A DNA stretch of 26,084 bases from VXLM01 sp034421575 (lineage in GTDB: Bacteria > Chloroflexota > Dehalococcoidia > Lucifugimonadales > VXLM01), in the NCBI GenBank assembly GCA_034421575.1, contig DAOUKG010000047.1, positions 1-26,084 on the forward strand. The letters are read 5' to 3'. Of the stretch, positions 8,638 to 17,358 are shown piece after piece. Each line of letters begins with the position of its first letter. Positions within the stretch are counted from its first letter, which is position 1. The translations under genes were made by a program, and so were the position numbers. The notes beneath the pieces are model-generated. The model was given only the letters and a program-made list of their open reading frames with translations, did no database searches and was not told where the DNA came from.

Positions 8638-9405
8638 CTAGTACACCGAGTATCCGCCGTCTACGGGAATCGCCGTTCCCGTCACGTAGTCAGACGCGCC
8701 GCTCGCCAGAAACGCGGCGATGCCCGCGAAGTCCGAGGGGATTCCCCAGCGCCCATCGGGAATCCTCGACGTAATCTGTGCATGCCTCTCCGGGAACCTC
8801 TCCTGCAGAGGCGCCGTCAAATCGGTCTCGATCCAGCCCGGCAATATGGCATTGACCTGGATGTTGTCCTTCGCCCACGCGATGGCAAGGCTCTTCGATA
8901 GCTGGACGATTCCACCCTTGCTGGCCGCGTACGGCGCCCCCCAGTCGAGACCGAAGATCGACGTCATCGAACCGATGTTGATGATCTTCCCGCCCCCTTG
9001 CCTCGCCATGTGTGGGTACGCCTCACGGCTGCACAGGAACGCTCCCCGCAGGTTCACGTCCTGCACGAGGTCCCAGTCAGCCGCATCGTAGTCCTCCGGT
9101 CGACTCCGCACGGTAGTCCCGGCGTTGTTCACAAGGATGTCAAGACGCCCGTACCGCTCCACCGTTTCTTCCACGGCGGCCTTGATAGAACCTTCTTCCA
9201 CCACGTCCAGCGAAATGCCGCACGCTTCCGGTCCCAGTGCCCGTAGCTCCTCAACCGCCGCGTTGGTCTTGTCCTTATTCCTCGCAGCCACGACGACCGC
9301 GGCGTTCGCACCGGCCAGACCCATGGCGATCCCCAGACCTATCCCGCCGTTCCCGCCCGTTACGATTGCGACTCTTCCTGTGAGGTCGAATAGCTCCGTT
9401 GACAT
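8638..9405 (-). CDS. Short-chain dehydrogenase/reductase (classical SDR, gluconate 5-dehydrogenase-like)
   Basis: A 255-residue classical SDR oxidoreductase. It shows the cofactor motif TGGNGGIG (16-23), NNAG (93-96), Ser146 in NIGSMTS, and catalytic Tyr159/Lys163 in YAASK, followed by the PGWIETDLT loop. Overall it resembles gluconate 5-dehydrogenase and 2-deoxy-gluconate 3-dehydrogenase relatives, but SDR substrates cannot be assigned from sequence. The ATG at 9405 is selected because GAGGA lies six bases upstream and the protein then opens with MSTELFDLTGRVAIVTGG; further upstream starts would run through an inverted repeat and the promoter region. It is the first gene of a minus-strand operon and is divergent from dgt. 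Confidence 0.93.
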   Translation of the reverse strand: MSTELFDLTGRVAIVTGGNGGIGLGIAMGLAGANAAVVVAARNKDKTNAAVEELRALGPEACGISLDVVEEGSIKAAVEETVERYGRLDILVNNAGTTVRSRPEDYDAADWDLVQDVNLRGAFLCSREAYPHMARQGGGKIINIGSMTSIFGLDWGAPYAASKGGIVQLSKSLAIAWAKDNIQVNAILPGWIETDLTAPLQERFPERHAQITSRIPDGRWGIPSDFAGIAAFLASGASDYVTGTAIPVDGGYSVY

Positions 9406-9420
9406 TCCCATTCCTCGACA

Positions 9421-9446
9421 ATTCCACGCCTGAGTTGTCGTGGAAT
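9421..9446. promoter_or_regulatory. Inverted repeat upstream of the SDR operon, possible operator
   Basis: ATTCCACG (9421-9428) and CGTGGAAT (9439-9446) form an eight-base perfect inverted repeat with a ten-base spacer. A second, interleaved pair, CGACAA (9416-9421) and TTGTCG (9435-9440), overlaps it. The site lies just upstream of the SDR start codon. It could bind a dimeric repressor or fold in the leader mRNA; no regulator gene is nearby. Confidence 0.35.
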
Positions 9447-9493
9447 AGTACTCCATAGCCGGACGCTCCGCTAGGGCGGAATGCAAGACCTTG

Positions 9494-9502
9494 TGGTATC
9501 CT
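9494..9502 (+). promoter_or_regulatory. Candidate extended -10 promoter of dgt
   Basis: TGGTATCCT fits the extended -10 pattern TGnTATnnT. The same nine bases occur before the nitroreductase gene at 22371. Initiation near 9509 would leave a leader of about 60 bases to the GTG at 9569. No -35 element is obvious. Confidence 0.35.
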
Positions 9503-9568
9503 AAATCGCCCTTAAGACGACTTGTAACAGCGGCCCTCACTCCCGGAATTCAAGGACATCCCCGTTTC

Positions 9569-10627
9569 GTGAATCTATCCGTCGTTCGACATCGCTTGGA
9601 GCAGCGCGAAGAATCGCTTTCACCATTCGCCGCCCGCTCGAAGGATAGCACCCGCGAGACTCCTGAGAGTCCCTCGGACATCCGCACCGAGTACCAGCGC
9701 GACCGCGACCGAATCATCCATTCCAAGTCGTTTCGGCGCTTGAAACACAAGACGCAGGTCTTCATTGCGCCTCCGGGCGATCACTACGTGACCCGGCTGA
9801 CGCACACGCTGGAGGTCGCCCAGATCGCCCGTACGATTGCCCGCGCCCTTAACCTCAATGAGGACTTGACGGAGGCCATAGCCCTCGGCCATGACTTGGG
9901 CCACACTCCCTTCGGCCATGTGGGAGAGAAGGAAGTGGATGATCTTCATCCTGCCGGGTTTACCCATGCGAGACACAGCCTTCGCATCGTCGAAAAGCTC
10001 GAACGGGAGGGCAGAGGCCTGAACCTGACTCTCGACGTCCGGCACGGCATCGTAAACCACTCCAAGCCCCGCGGCGACGTGATGGGCGGCGCGAACCCCC
10101 GTGATCTGACCCTGGAGGCGCAGATCGTTCGCGTCTCCGACGCCATCGCCTACCTGAACCATGATCTTGCCGACGCCTTTCGAGCAGGTATTCTCAGGTC
10201 TGACGACTTGCCGAATGAGGTGACGGAACGCCTCGGAGACCGGCACTCGACGCGGATGAACGCCATGGTCACCGACATCGTAGACACATCTTGGGCTGCC
10301 ACAGGAGATAACGGTATTAGCTCACGCCCCTCCATCCGCATGAGCGAAGAGATGCGCGATACCGTCAACATCCTGCGCGAGTTCATGTTCGATCAGGTAT
10401 ATATGCCCGAAGACCGTGGCGACGAGGGAAATGCCGCCCGCAAGATCGTCCGCCTGCTGTACCGGCACTTCGACGACAATCGCGGTAGAATACCGGGCGA
10501 GTATCGAGACGAGGAGTGGGCCGTGGTCGACTACATCGCGGGAATGACGGACCAGTTCGCCATCCGCATGGCGGAACGCATCGAGCCGGGCATTGGCAAG
10601 GTCTTTGCCATGAGAAGGGCCGGATGA
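9569..10627 (+). CDS. dgt: Deoxyguanosinetriphosphate triphosphohydrolase-like protein (HD domain)
   Basis: A 352-residue HD-domain protein of the dGTPase family, which cleaves dNTPs to deoxynucleoside and triphosphate. The hallmark block with IRTEYQRDRDRIIHSKSFR (38-56), RLKHKTQVF and DHYVTRLTHTLEV is followed by GHDLGHTPFGH (107-117). His79, His108 and Asp109 are the metal-binding HD residues. The GTG at 9569 is chosen because the family usually begins close to the VRxRLEQREE segment, and AAGGA (9552-9556) lies 12 bases upstream; a TTG at 9491 would fall in the promoter. Its TGA overlaps the next ATG (ATGA). In many Chloroflexota and other bacteria dgt sits just before dnaG and rpoD, as here. 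Confidence 0.93.
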   Translation: MNLSVVRHRLEQREESLSPFAARSKDSTRETPESPSDIRTEYQRDRDRIIHSKSFRRLKHKTQVFIAPPGDHYVTRLTHTLEVAQIARTIARALNLNEDLTEAIALGHDLGHTPFGHVGEKEVDDLHPAGFTHARHSLRIVEKLEREGRGLNLTLDVRHGIVNHSKPRGDVMGGANPRDLTLEAQIVRVSDAIAYLNHDLADAFRAGILRSDDLPNEVTERLGDRHSTRMNAMVTDIVDTSWAATGDNGISSRPSIRMSEEMRDTVNILREFMFDQVYMPEDRGDEGNAARKIVRLLYRHFDDNRGRIPGEYRDEEWAVVDYIAGMTDQFAIRMAERIEPGIGKVFAMRRAG

Positions 10628-10875
10628 CCCCAAACGACCGAGTCCTTACTCGCCTGGTCCGCAACAAGACGAAGCTCATCCAGGAGCATCTCGAAGCGAT
10701 GCAGCGCGATACGCACGGCGTGGAATACGCCCGGTGGCGGCGAGAGGTCGACGATATCTGGAAGGGAATCTTCGAGAACGTCAACGAGATGCAGCCTGAG
10801 CCGCAGATGGAAACACTCGAAGAGATTCGTGAGCTCTGGACGATGTACGTGGCGCACTACGTTGGCGACCAATAG
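10624..10875 (+). CDS. Small hypothetical protein, translationally coupled to dgt
   Basis: An 83-residue, highly charged, predominantly helical protein that I do not recognise. It is soluble, with no cysteines, membrane segment or signal. Tryptophans and charged residues recur (WRREVDDIWKGIF, IRELWTMY). Its ATG overlaps the dgt stop codon as ATGA, with AGAAGG (10613-10618) a few bases upstream, so translation is probably coupled to dgt. The next small gene starts 12 bases after its stop. The tight packing argues for a real gene. A longer upstream start would lie inside dgt in another frame and is rejected. Confidence 0.7.
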   Translation: MTPNDRVLTRLVRNKTKLIQEHLEAMQRDTHGVEYARWRREVDDIWKGIFENVNEMQPEPQMETLEEIRELWTMYVAHYVGDQ

Positions 10876-10887
10876 ACGAGGCGAAAC

Positions 10888-11241
10888 ATGACGGAAATCA
10901 CACCCGACCTCCCGCATGCCCGGCACACGGCACTCATGGCTCACGCCATCGTTGTACGTCTTAAAGAGATGGGACTGCCGGAGGAGCTTGACGAGGACCT
11001 TGGAACGCTCTCCACAGATCTCGGAGACATCTGGGCAGCGCACAAGACCATCGCTGCCCGCTTCGATGACCTCATCGACAGAGCCGACGACTGGGAGTCA
11101 GTCGCGGACTGCCTCGTCGATCTCCGCGCCGCAGTCGACCACATCGGAACGCACGTCGAGACGGCACGCGAGCCTATCGACCGGGTGGCAAAATACGCCT
11201 ATGAGCAGGTAGAGTCTTCCGAAAACGGTTCCGGTGCCTAG
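10888..11241 (+). CDS. Small hypothetical helical protein
   Basis: A 117-residue acidic protein with no recognised family. It appears to be almost entirely alpha-helical, with long amphipathic stretches such as RHTALMAHAIVVRLKEMG (12-29) and a C-terminal helix ending in a Ser/Gly-rich tail. There is no signal peptide or membrane segment. GAGG in the preceding 12-base gap serves as the ribosome site for the ATG at 10888. It ends the dgt-led run; a repeat-bearing 200-base gap separates it from dnaG. A helical-bundle partner of the preceding 83-residue protein is a reasonable guess but has no direct support. Confidence 0.7.
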   Translation: MTEITPDLPHARHTALMAHAIVVRLKEMGLPEELDEDLGTLSTDLGDIWAAHKTIAARFDDLIDRADDWESVADCLVDLRAAVDHIGTHVETAREPIDRVAKYAYEQVESSENGSGA

Positions 11242-11290
11242 CAGGGGGTTGCCAAAGTACTTCGAGAGTATGTGTAAAGGTGACTATCAC

Positions 11291-11372
11291 CCGTTCGCCC
11301 TGAGCCTGTCGAAGGGTGGTTCATGGTACGACAAGCCTGTCCTGAGCCTGTCGAAGGGCTCACCACGAACGG
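11291..11372. repeat. Dispersed palindromic repeat element (CCTGAGCCTGTCGAAGGG type)
   Basis: Two exact 18-base copies of CCTGAGCCTGTCGAAGGG lie at 11299-11316 and 11341-11358. The whole is bounded by inverted ends CCGTTCG (11291-11297) and CGAACGG (11366-11372). Related copies occur at 19894-19910 and, degraded, at other points in 19750-20125. No coding potential is seen. It resembles the small dispersed repeats common in some environmental bacterial genomes. It fills most of the gap before dnaG, so it lies in or near that gene's upstream region. Confidence 0.8.
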
Positions 11373-11442
11373 TTCTCACAGATTTCGGAAATACCCTCTA
11401 AGTCGAACTGGTACCGGGGGAAGATAGAAGAACGGAGCAGGC

Positions 11443-13245
11443 ATGTCCGTAGTCGATGACATACGAGACAAGCTCGACATCGTGGAAGTTATCTCCGGCT
11501 ACGTCCCGCTGAAGAAGGCCGGGCGCAACTACAAGGCGCGCTGCCCCTTCCATACGGAGAAGACGCCCTCGTTCACCGTGAACCCGGAGCGTCAGACCTG
11601 GCGCTGCTTCGGCGCGTGCGCGACCGGCGGTGACATGTTCAACTTCGTCATGCGCAAGGAGGGCGTGGAGTTCGGAGAGGCCCTCAGGCGTCTCGCCGAG
11701 ACCGCTGGCGTGGAGGTCACCAGCCGTCCCAAGGAACAGGTGGACCTGGAGGAGTCCCTCTTCCGCGTAAACCAGGAGGCCGCCCGCTACTACAACGACA
11801 TGCTCAAATCTCCGGAGGGTAGGGCGGCGCTCAAGTACCTCGAGGACCGGGGCATCGACGAAAAGGCAATTGAAGAGTTTCAACTCGGATACAGCCCAAG
11901 AGGCCGCGACCGGCTGAAGACGCACCTGTCGACTCTGGGTGCCAATCTCGGCCACGCCACTCAGGCCGGTCTGCTCCGAAGCGATGACGAAGGTAATGTC
12001 CGGGACTTCTTCTTCGGTCGCCTTATGGTCCCGATATTCAATCGTCGCGGAAGGGTCGCCGGATTCGGCGGACGCTCTCTGGACGGTTCGAACCCCAAGT
12101 ACATCAACACCGTCGCCACGCCGATATTCGACAAGCAGGCCACTCTCTACGCTCTCGACAAGGCTGCAACGGCCATTCGAGAACAGGAGACGGCCATCAT
12201 CGTCGAAGGGTACATGGACGTCATTGCCGCCCACCAGCACGACCGCAAGAACGTCGTAGCCTCCATGGGCACGGCCCTCACGGAACGGCAGGTGTATCTC
12301 ATCCGAAGTATGGCCAAGACGGTCACTCTGGCCCTCGACGCCGACACTGCCGGACAGGAGGCAACCGTCAGGAGCCTGGAAGCGTCGTGGCGCGCCATGG
12401 AACGCCGCAGGTTCGGACAACGAGAAGAGGTAAAACTCCTCATCGCCGAGATGCCCGAAGGCCGCGACCCGGATGACCTCATCCGTGAGTCCCCTGACCA
12501 ATGGGACGAGATCGTACGCTCAGCCGTCCCCTACATGGACTATCTCATTCCCGCCTTGGCGCGAAGGTACGACGTCAGCTCATCCCAGGGGAAGATGCAG
12601 GCGGTTGAGGCCCTCATGCCGATCATACAATCAATGAGCAACGCATTCGACCAGGACCGCTATTTCGGCCAGTTGGCGAATGCGCTCAATGTTACGCGGG
12701 AGCAGCTCCAGGCAAGTATCGGGAAGCTGCGTCCTGCCGGTCGTCCCCGCGCGCCAGAACGTGCCCGTGCCAACGTCCCAGCCCCAAGCGCCACCGAATC
12801 TCCCCTCGCGGCGGCAGAGCGAGAGCCGCTCGAAGAGTTCGTCTTGTCCGCACTGCTACGCTGGCCTGAGCTAAAGGAAGACGTGGGACATCATACGCCC
12901 GATGAATTCCGCCGGACGGAGAACCGTGAGCTATTTACTCAACTGCTCGTTGCGGGTACAATGGATGAGTTGCAAAAGCACCTTGACGAGACCCTTCGCG
13001 GTCACTCTGAGTACCTTAGAGAGCTAGACCTGAAGCCCACGAACCGCCAAACGGCTCCTCAGGCTGTGAGACAGGCGCTAACTCGACTGGAGCAGCGCTA
13101 CTTGCGAGATCGGCAGGCCGAGATTTTGGAGTCCCAAGAACCCGGCGCTCCCCTGCCCAAAGACGTTCAGGACTCTATCGTAAACGTCAACTCCAAGCTC
13201 AAGGAAACCTACCTCGTAGGAGCGCGCGAAAAACCGCACGGCTAA
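11443..13245 (+). CDS. dnaG: DNA primase
   Basis: This 600-residue primase makes RNA primers for replication with the replicative helicase. The N-terminal CHC2 zinc-binding domain has Cys34 and His37 in CPFHTEKTPSF, then Cys55 and Cys59 in CFGACATGG, a C-x3-C spacing instead of the more usual C-x2-C. The Toprim core shows EGYMD (about 255-259), SMGTALT and LALDADTAG (about 296-304). A C-terminal region of about 150 residues after a proline/alanine-rich linker (about 427-450) would be the helicase-binding part. The ATG at 11443 has GGAG five bases upstream. rpoD follows by 62 bases, the classical macromolecular-synthesis arrangement but without rpsU. Confidence 0.97.
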   Translation: MSVVDDIRDKLDIVEVISGYVPLKKAGRNYKARCPFHTEKTPSFTVNPERQTWRCFGACATGGDMFNFVMRKEGVEFGEALRRLAETAGVEVTSRPKEQVDLEESLFRVNQEAARYYNDMLKSPEGRAALKYLEDRGIDEKAIEEFQLGYSPRGRDRLKTHLSTLGANLGHATQAGLLRSDDEGNVRDFFFGRLMVPIFNRRGRVAGFGGRSLDGSNPKYINTVATPIFDKQATLYALDKAATAIREQETAIIVEGYMDVIAAHQHDRKNVVASMGTALTERQVYLIRSMAKTVTLALDADTAGQEATVRSLEASWRAMERRRFGQREEVKLLIAEMPEGRDPDDLIRESPDQWDEIVRSAVPYMDYLIPALARRYDVSSSQGKMQAVEALMPIIQSMSNAFDQDRYFGQLANALNVTREQLQASIGKLRPAGRPRAPERARANVPAPSATESPLAAAEREPLEEFVLSALLRWPELKEDVGHHTPDEFRRTENRELFTQLLVAGTMDELQKHLDETLRGHSEYLRELDLKPTNRQTAPQAVRQALTRLEQRYLRDRQAEILESQEPGAPLPKDVQDSIVNVNSKLKETYLVGAREKPHG

Positions 13246-13253
13246 GGCCGTCG

Positions 13254-13259
13254 TATAAT
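13254..13259 (+). promoter_or_regulatory. Candidate -10 box upstream of rpoD
   Basis: A perfect TATAAT lies eight bases after the dnaG stop codon and 48 bases before the rpoD start. No TTGACA-like box is present at 16-18 bases and no TGn extension precedes it, so the match may be chance, but its position suits an internal promoter for rpoD. Confidence 0.35.
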
Positions 13260-13307
13260 ACCTTGCCCTAGTTCGCAAACAGCAGACACAACACGGGAGG
13301 ACACTGC

Positions 13308-14858
<1,551 letters not shown>

Positions 14859-14862
14859 CCAC

Positions 14863-15957
14863 GTGAGCGTTGCGGGACCGGCCAAGCCGAAAGTCGCGGT
14901 CGTCTACACATCGCCCGACACGGTAATCGACGACATCGCCCGCGCGATGCGGCTCGCCGATTACCAGTCGCACTTGCCCGGCGATCTCGCGACGCTGCTC
15001 AAGATCAACATCTCCTGGCAGCACTACTACCCTGCGTGCTCCACCAGCCCGTGGCAGCTTGACGGTGTCATCCAGACCCTGAAGCAAGACGGCTATGGCG
15101 ACCTCATACCCGCGCACAACGGCACGGTCGTCGTAGACCCCGTCGAGGGCGCGCAGAAGAACAAGCACAGCGCCGTTGAGCGCAAGCACGGCCTCGAAAG
15201 CGTCTTCTTGGACTTCCCGCCCGTCAAGTGGGTCGACTACGAGCCCAAAACCAAGCTGATTGCCCTCGAGGAGATCTACCCGGAGGGTTTTCAAATTCCT
15301 GAGATGTTCTTCGGCAAGAACATCATCCACCTGCCGACGATGAAGACCCACGTCTTCACGACCATCACCGGCGCGATGAAGAACGCATTCGGAGGACTCC
15401 TGAACCGCAAGCGTCACTGGACGCACTCTGTCATCCACGAGACTCTCGTCGACCTCCTGAGCATCCAGAAGGAGATACACCCCGGCATCTTCGCCGTCAC
15501 CGACGGCACCTTCGCGGGCGATGGACCCGGCCCTCGCGCCATGAGGTGGCATGAAAAGAACGTCATTCTCGCCGGGGCCGATCAGGTTGCCGTCGACGCC
15601 GTATCGGCCAAGATGATGGGCTTCGACCCCATGAGCATTAAGTTCATCCGGCTGGCCCACGAGATGGGCCTCGGAGTGGGCGAGATGCGGGATATAGACG
15701 TCGTGGGAGAAGACATCTCTGACGTCGACTGGAAGATGGGAGGCACGGAGAACACGCTGGCCAGCAAAGGCCAGAAGCTCATCTACTGGGGCCCCCTCAA
15801 GCCCTTGGAGAATATCTTGCTCAGGTCCCCCATCGCGCCGTGGTCTTTCGTCGCCTCCAACCTCTATCACAACACCTACTGGATGCGATTCATCGGACGC
15901 AGACGAGTCCGCGCCGCCATGAAGACCGGTTGGGGTCGTCTATTCCAGCAGTACTGA
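14863..15957 (+). CDS. DUF362 domain-containing protein
   Basis: A 364-residue protein matching the DUF362 family. The diagnostic centre has LPTMKTHVFTTITGAMKNAFG, then IFAVTDGTFAGDGPGP, and an AGADQVAVDAVSAKMMGFDP segment. Many DUF362 proteins carry 4Fe-4S ferredoxin domains, but this one has no CxxCxxC clusters. The biochemical function is not known; a redox or metal-handling role is often suggested for the family. It starts with GTG at 14863, only four bases after the rpoD stop, with GGAA overlapping the end of rpoD as a weak ribosome site, so it probably shares the rpoD transcript. Upstream in-frame codons lie inside rpoD and are not homologous. Confidence 0.87.
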   Translation: MSVAGPAKPKVAVVYTSPDTVIDDIARAMRLADYQSHLPGDLATLLKINISWQHYYPACSTSPWQLDGVIQTLKQDGYGDLIPAHNGTVVVDPVEGAQKNKHSAVERKHGLESVFLDFPPVKWVDYEPKTKLIALEEIYPEGFQIPEMFFGKNIIHLPTMKTHVFTTITGAMKNAFGGLLNRKRHWTHSVIHETLVDLLSIQKEIHPGIFAVTDGTFAGDGPGPRAMRWHEKNVILAGADQVAVDAVSAKMMGFDPMSIKFIRLAHEMGLGVGEMRDIDVVGEDISDVDWKMGGTENTLASKGQKLIYWGPLKPLENILLRSPIAPWSFVASNLYHNTYWMRFIGRRRVRAAMKTGWGRLFQQY

Positions 15958-16018
15958 CTCCTATTTCTGACTACCCCGCCATGATTCCTCATGTGCATCG
16001 AGGACAACTGCCCCCCGA

Positions 16019-16052
16019 CCGTCATTCCGGCGAAGGCCGGAATCCAGAAAGT
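16019..16052. repeat. Dispersed palindrome, GTCATTCCGGC type
   Basis: ATTCCGGC (16024-16031) and GCCGGAAT (16036-16043) form a perfect eight-base stem around a GAAG loop. The complete 34-base unit is identical to that at 26028-26061. It lies between the DUF362 and sialidase-like genes. It may also fold as RNA downstream of the DUF362 gene, but no T-run follows. Confidence 0.85.
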
Positions 16053-16145
16053 TTGGTTGGCGACCAAATGCTGGCTCTAGGACCAACGGCTTTCGTCCAA
16101 GAACACTCGTAACGGCGACACCACAACCTCAATGGAGCGAACACG

Positions 16146-17288
16146 ATGCACCTGATTCAGGCAAACGAAAAACTCCCTGCCGAGCACGGCGTCGTCGCCG
16201 ACTACGCCGACGAGTTCTTCGGCTACTTCGGTTGGCCGACCGTCGCCCGCATGGATGACGGCACGCTCATCGTCTCGTCGTCTGGCCTGCGCAACTACCA
16301 CGTCTGCCCGTTCGGGCGGACCGTCATCTGCACCAGCACCGACGATGGCCGCACCTGGACGACTCCCCGCGTCATAAACGACACGCCCCTCGACGACCGT
16401 GACTCCGGCATAATCTCCCTCGGCGGACGAAGCCTGCTGGTGACCTGGTTTTCCGTCGACGCCCGCGGCGCGACACCCTCTGAGTATGAGACGAGCCTGA
16501 GTCCACGGGACGCCGAACGCTGGCAGCAGGGGCTTGGCAACATGACCGACGAGGCCACCGAGCGCTACGGTGGCTCGTGGGTCAGGACGAGCGACGACGG
16601 CGGCCTCACGTGGAATGAACCCGTTCGAGTGCCGGTTTCATCCCCGCATGGCCCGAACCGACTCGCCAATGGCGACCTCGTCTACCTCGGCAAGACGGTG
16701 GCATCCGATGAGATCGGCAAGGTCATGAACACCGGATCGATTGGTCTCATCCGAAGCAGCGACGGAGGACGTTCATGGACGGCTCAGGGCTCCGTGCCTC
16801 TGCCGGAGGGTGTCGATATCGAGTGCTTCCACGAGCCGCACGTCGTGGAATTGAGCGACGGACGACTGCTCGGCCTGGTCCGCTTCGACCCCAACCATCA
16901 CGACTACGGAAACCGCCAGCCGGGGCAGACCGACTTCCAGATGTGCCAGTCGTTTTCCCGTGATGGCGGGAAGACCTGGAGTACAGCGGAGGTGATGGAC
17001 TTCCACGGCTCTCCACCGCATCTGCTTCGACACTCAAGCGGTACTCTCGTCACCACATACGGCTGTCGCGAACAGCCCTACGGAATTCGAGCTATGATCA
17101 GCTACGATGACGGTGAGACGTGGCGCTACGACTATATCCTCCGTGACGACGGCCCCCATCCCGATCTCGGCTACCCTTCGAGCGTGGAACTGGATGATGG
17201 GAGTATCCTGACCGTCTATTACCAGCGACCCCGCTCGGTCGACGACAAGTGCGCCCTCCTCTGGAGCAGATGGAAATTGCCTACCTGA
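16146..17288 (+). CDS. Sialidase-like (BNR/Asp-box) six-bladed propeller protein
   Basis: A 380-residue protein of the sialidase/neuraminidase fold. Five Asp-box motifs of the form S-x-D-x-G-x-T-W are visible: STDDGRTW (64-71), TSDDGGLTW (148-156), SSDGGRSW (204-211), SRDGGKTW (271-278) and SYDDGETW (319-326). A late SSVELDDGSILTVYYQRP block (about 347-364) is typical of bacterial sialidase-family relatives. The FRIP motif of classical GH33 sialidases is not seen, so sialic acid release is not assured; it could act on another glycoside or be a non-catalytic propeller. No signal peptide is present. The ATG at 16146 has TGGAG eight bases upstream. It is flanked by a repeat upstream and leuC 70 bases downstream. 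Confidence 0.85.
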   Translation: MHLIQANEKLPAEHGVVADYADEFFGYFGWPTVARMDDGTLIVSSSGLRNYHVCPFGRTVICTSTDDGRTWTTPRVINDTPLDDRDSGIISLGGRSLLVTWFSVDARGATPSEYETSLSPRDAERWQQGLGNMTDEATERYGGSWVRTSDDGGLTWNEPVRVPVSSPHGPNRLANGDLVYLGKTVASDEIGKVMNTGSIGLIRSSDGGRSWTAQGSVPLPEGVDIECFHEPHVVELSDGRLLGLVRFDPNHHDYGNRQPGQTDFQMCQSFSRDGGKTWSTAEVMDFHGSPPHLLRHSSGTLVTTYGCREQPYGIRAMISYDDGETWRYDYILRDDGPHPDLGYPSSVELDDGSILTVYYQRPRSVDDKCALLWSRWKLPT

Positions 17289-17358
17289 ACCTCCCATGCA
17301 CCCGGCGTCGAAAATATCGTAAGCTATGGGGAAATAGCCACCGTCCGTGAGCAGCAAT

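Noticed and set aside
11398..12501. Minus-strand open frame of 367 codons opposite dnaG
   Set aside because: It is antisense to the conserved zinc and Toprim domains of primase and has no recognisable domain.
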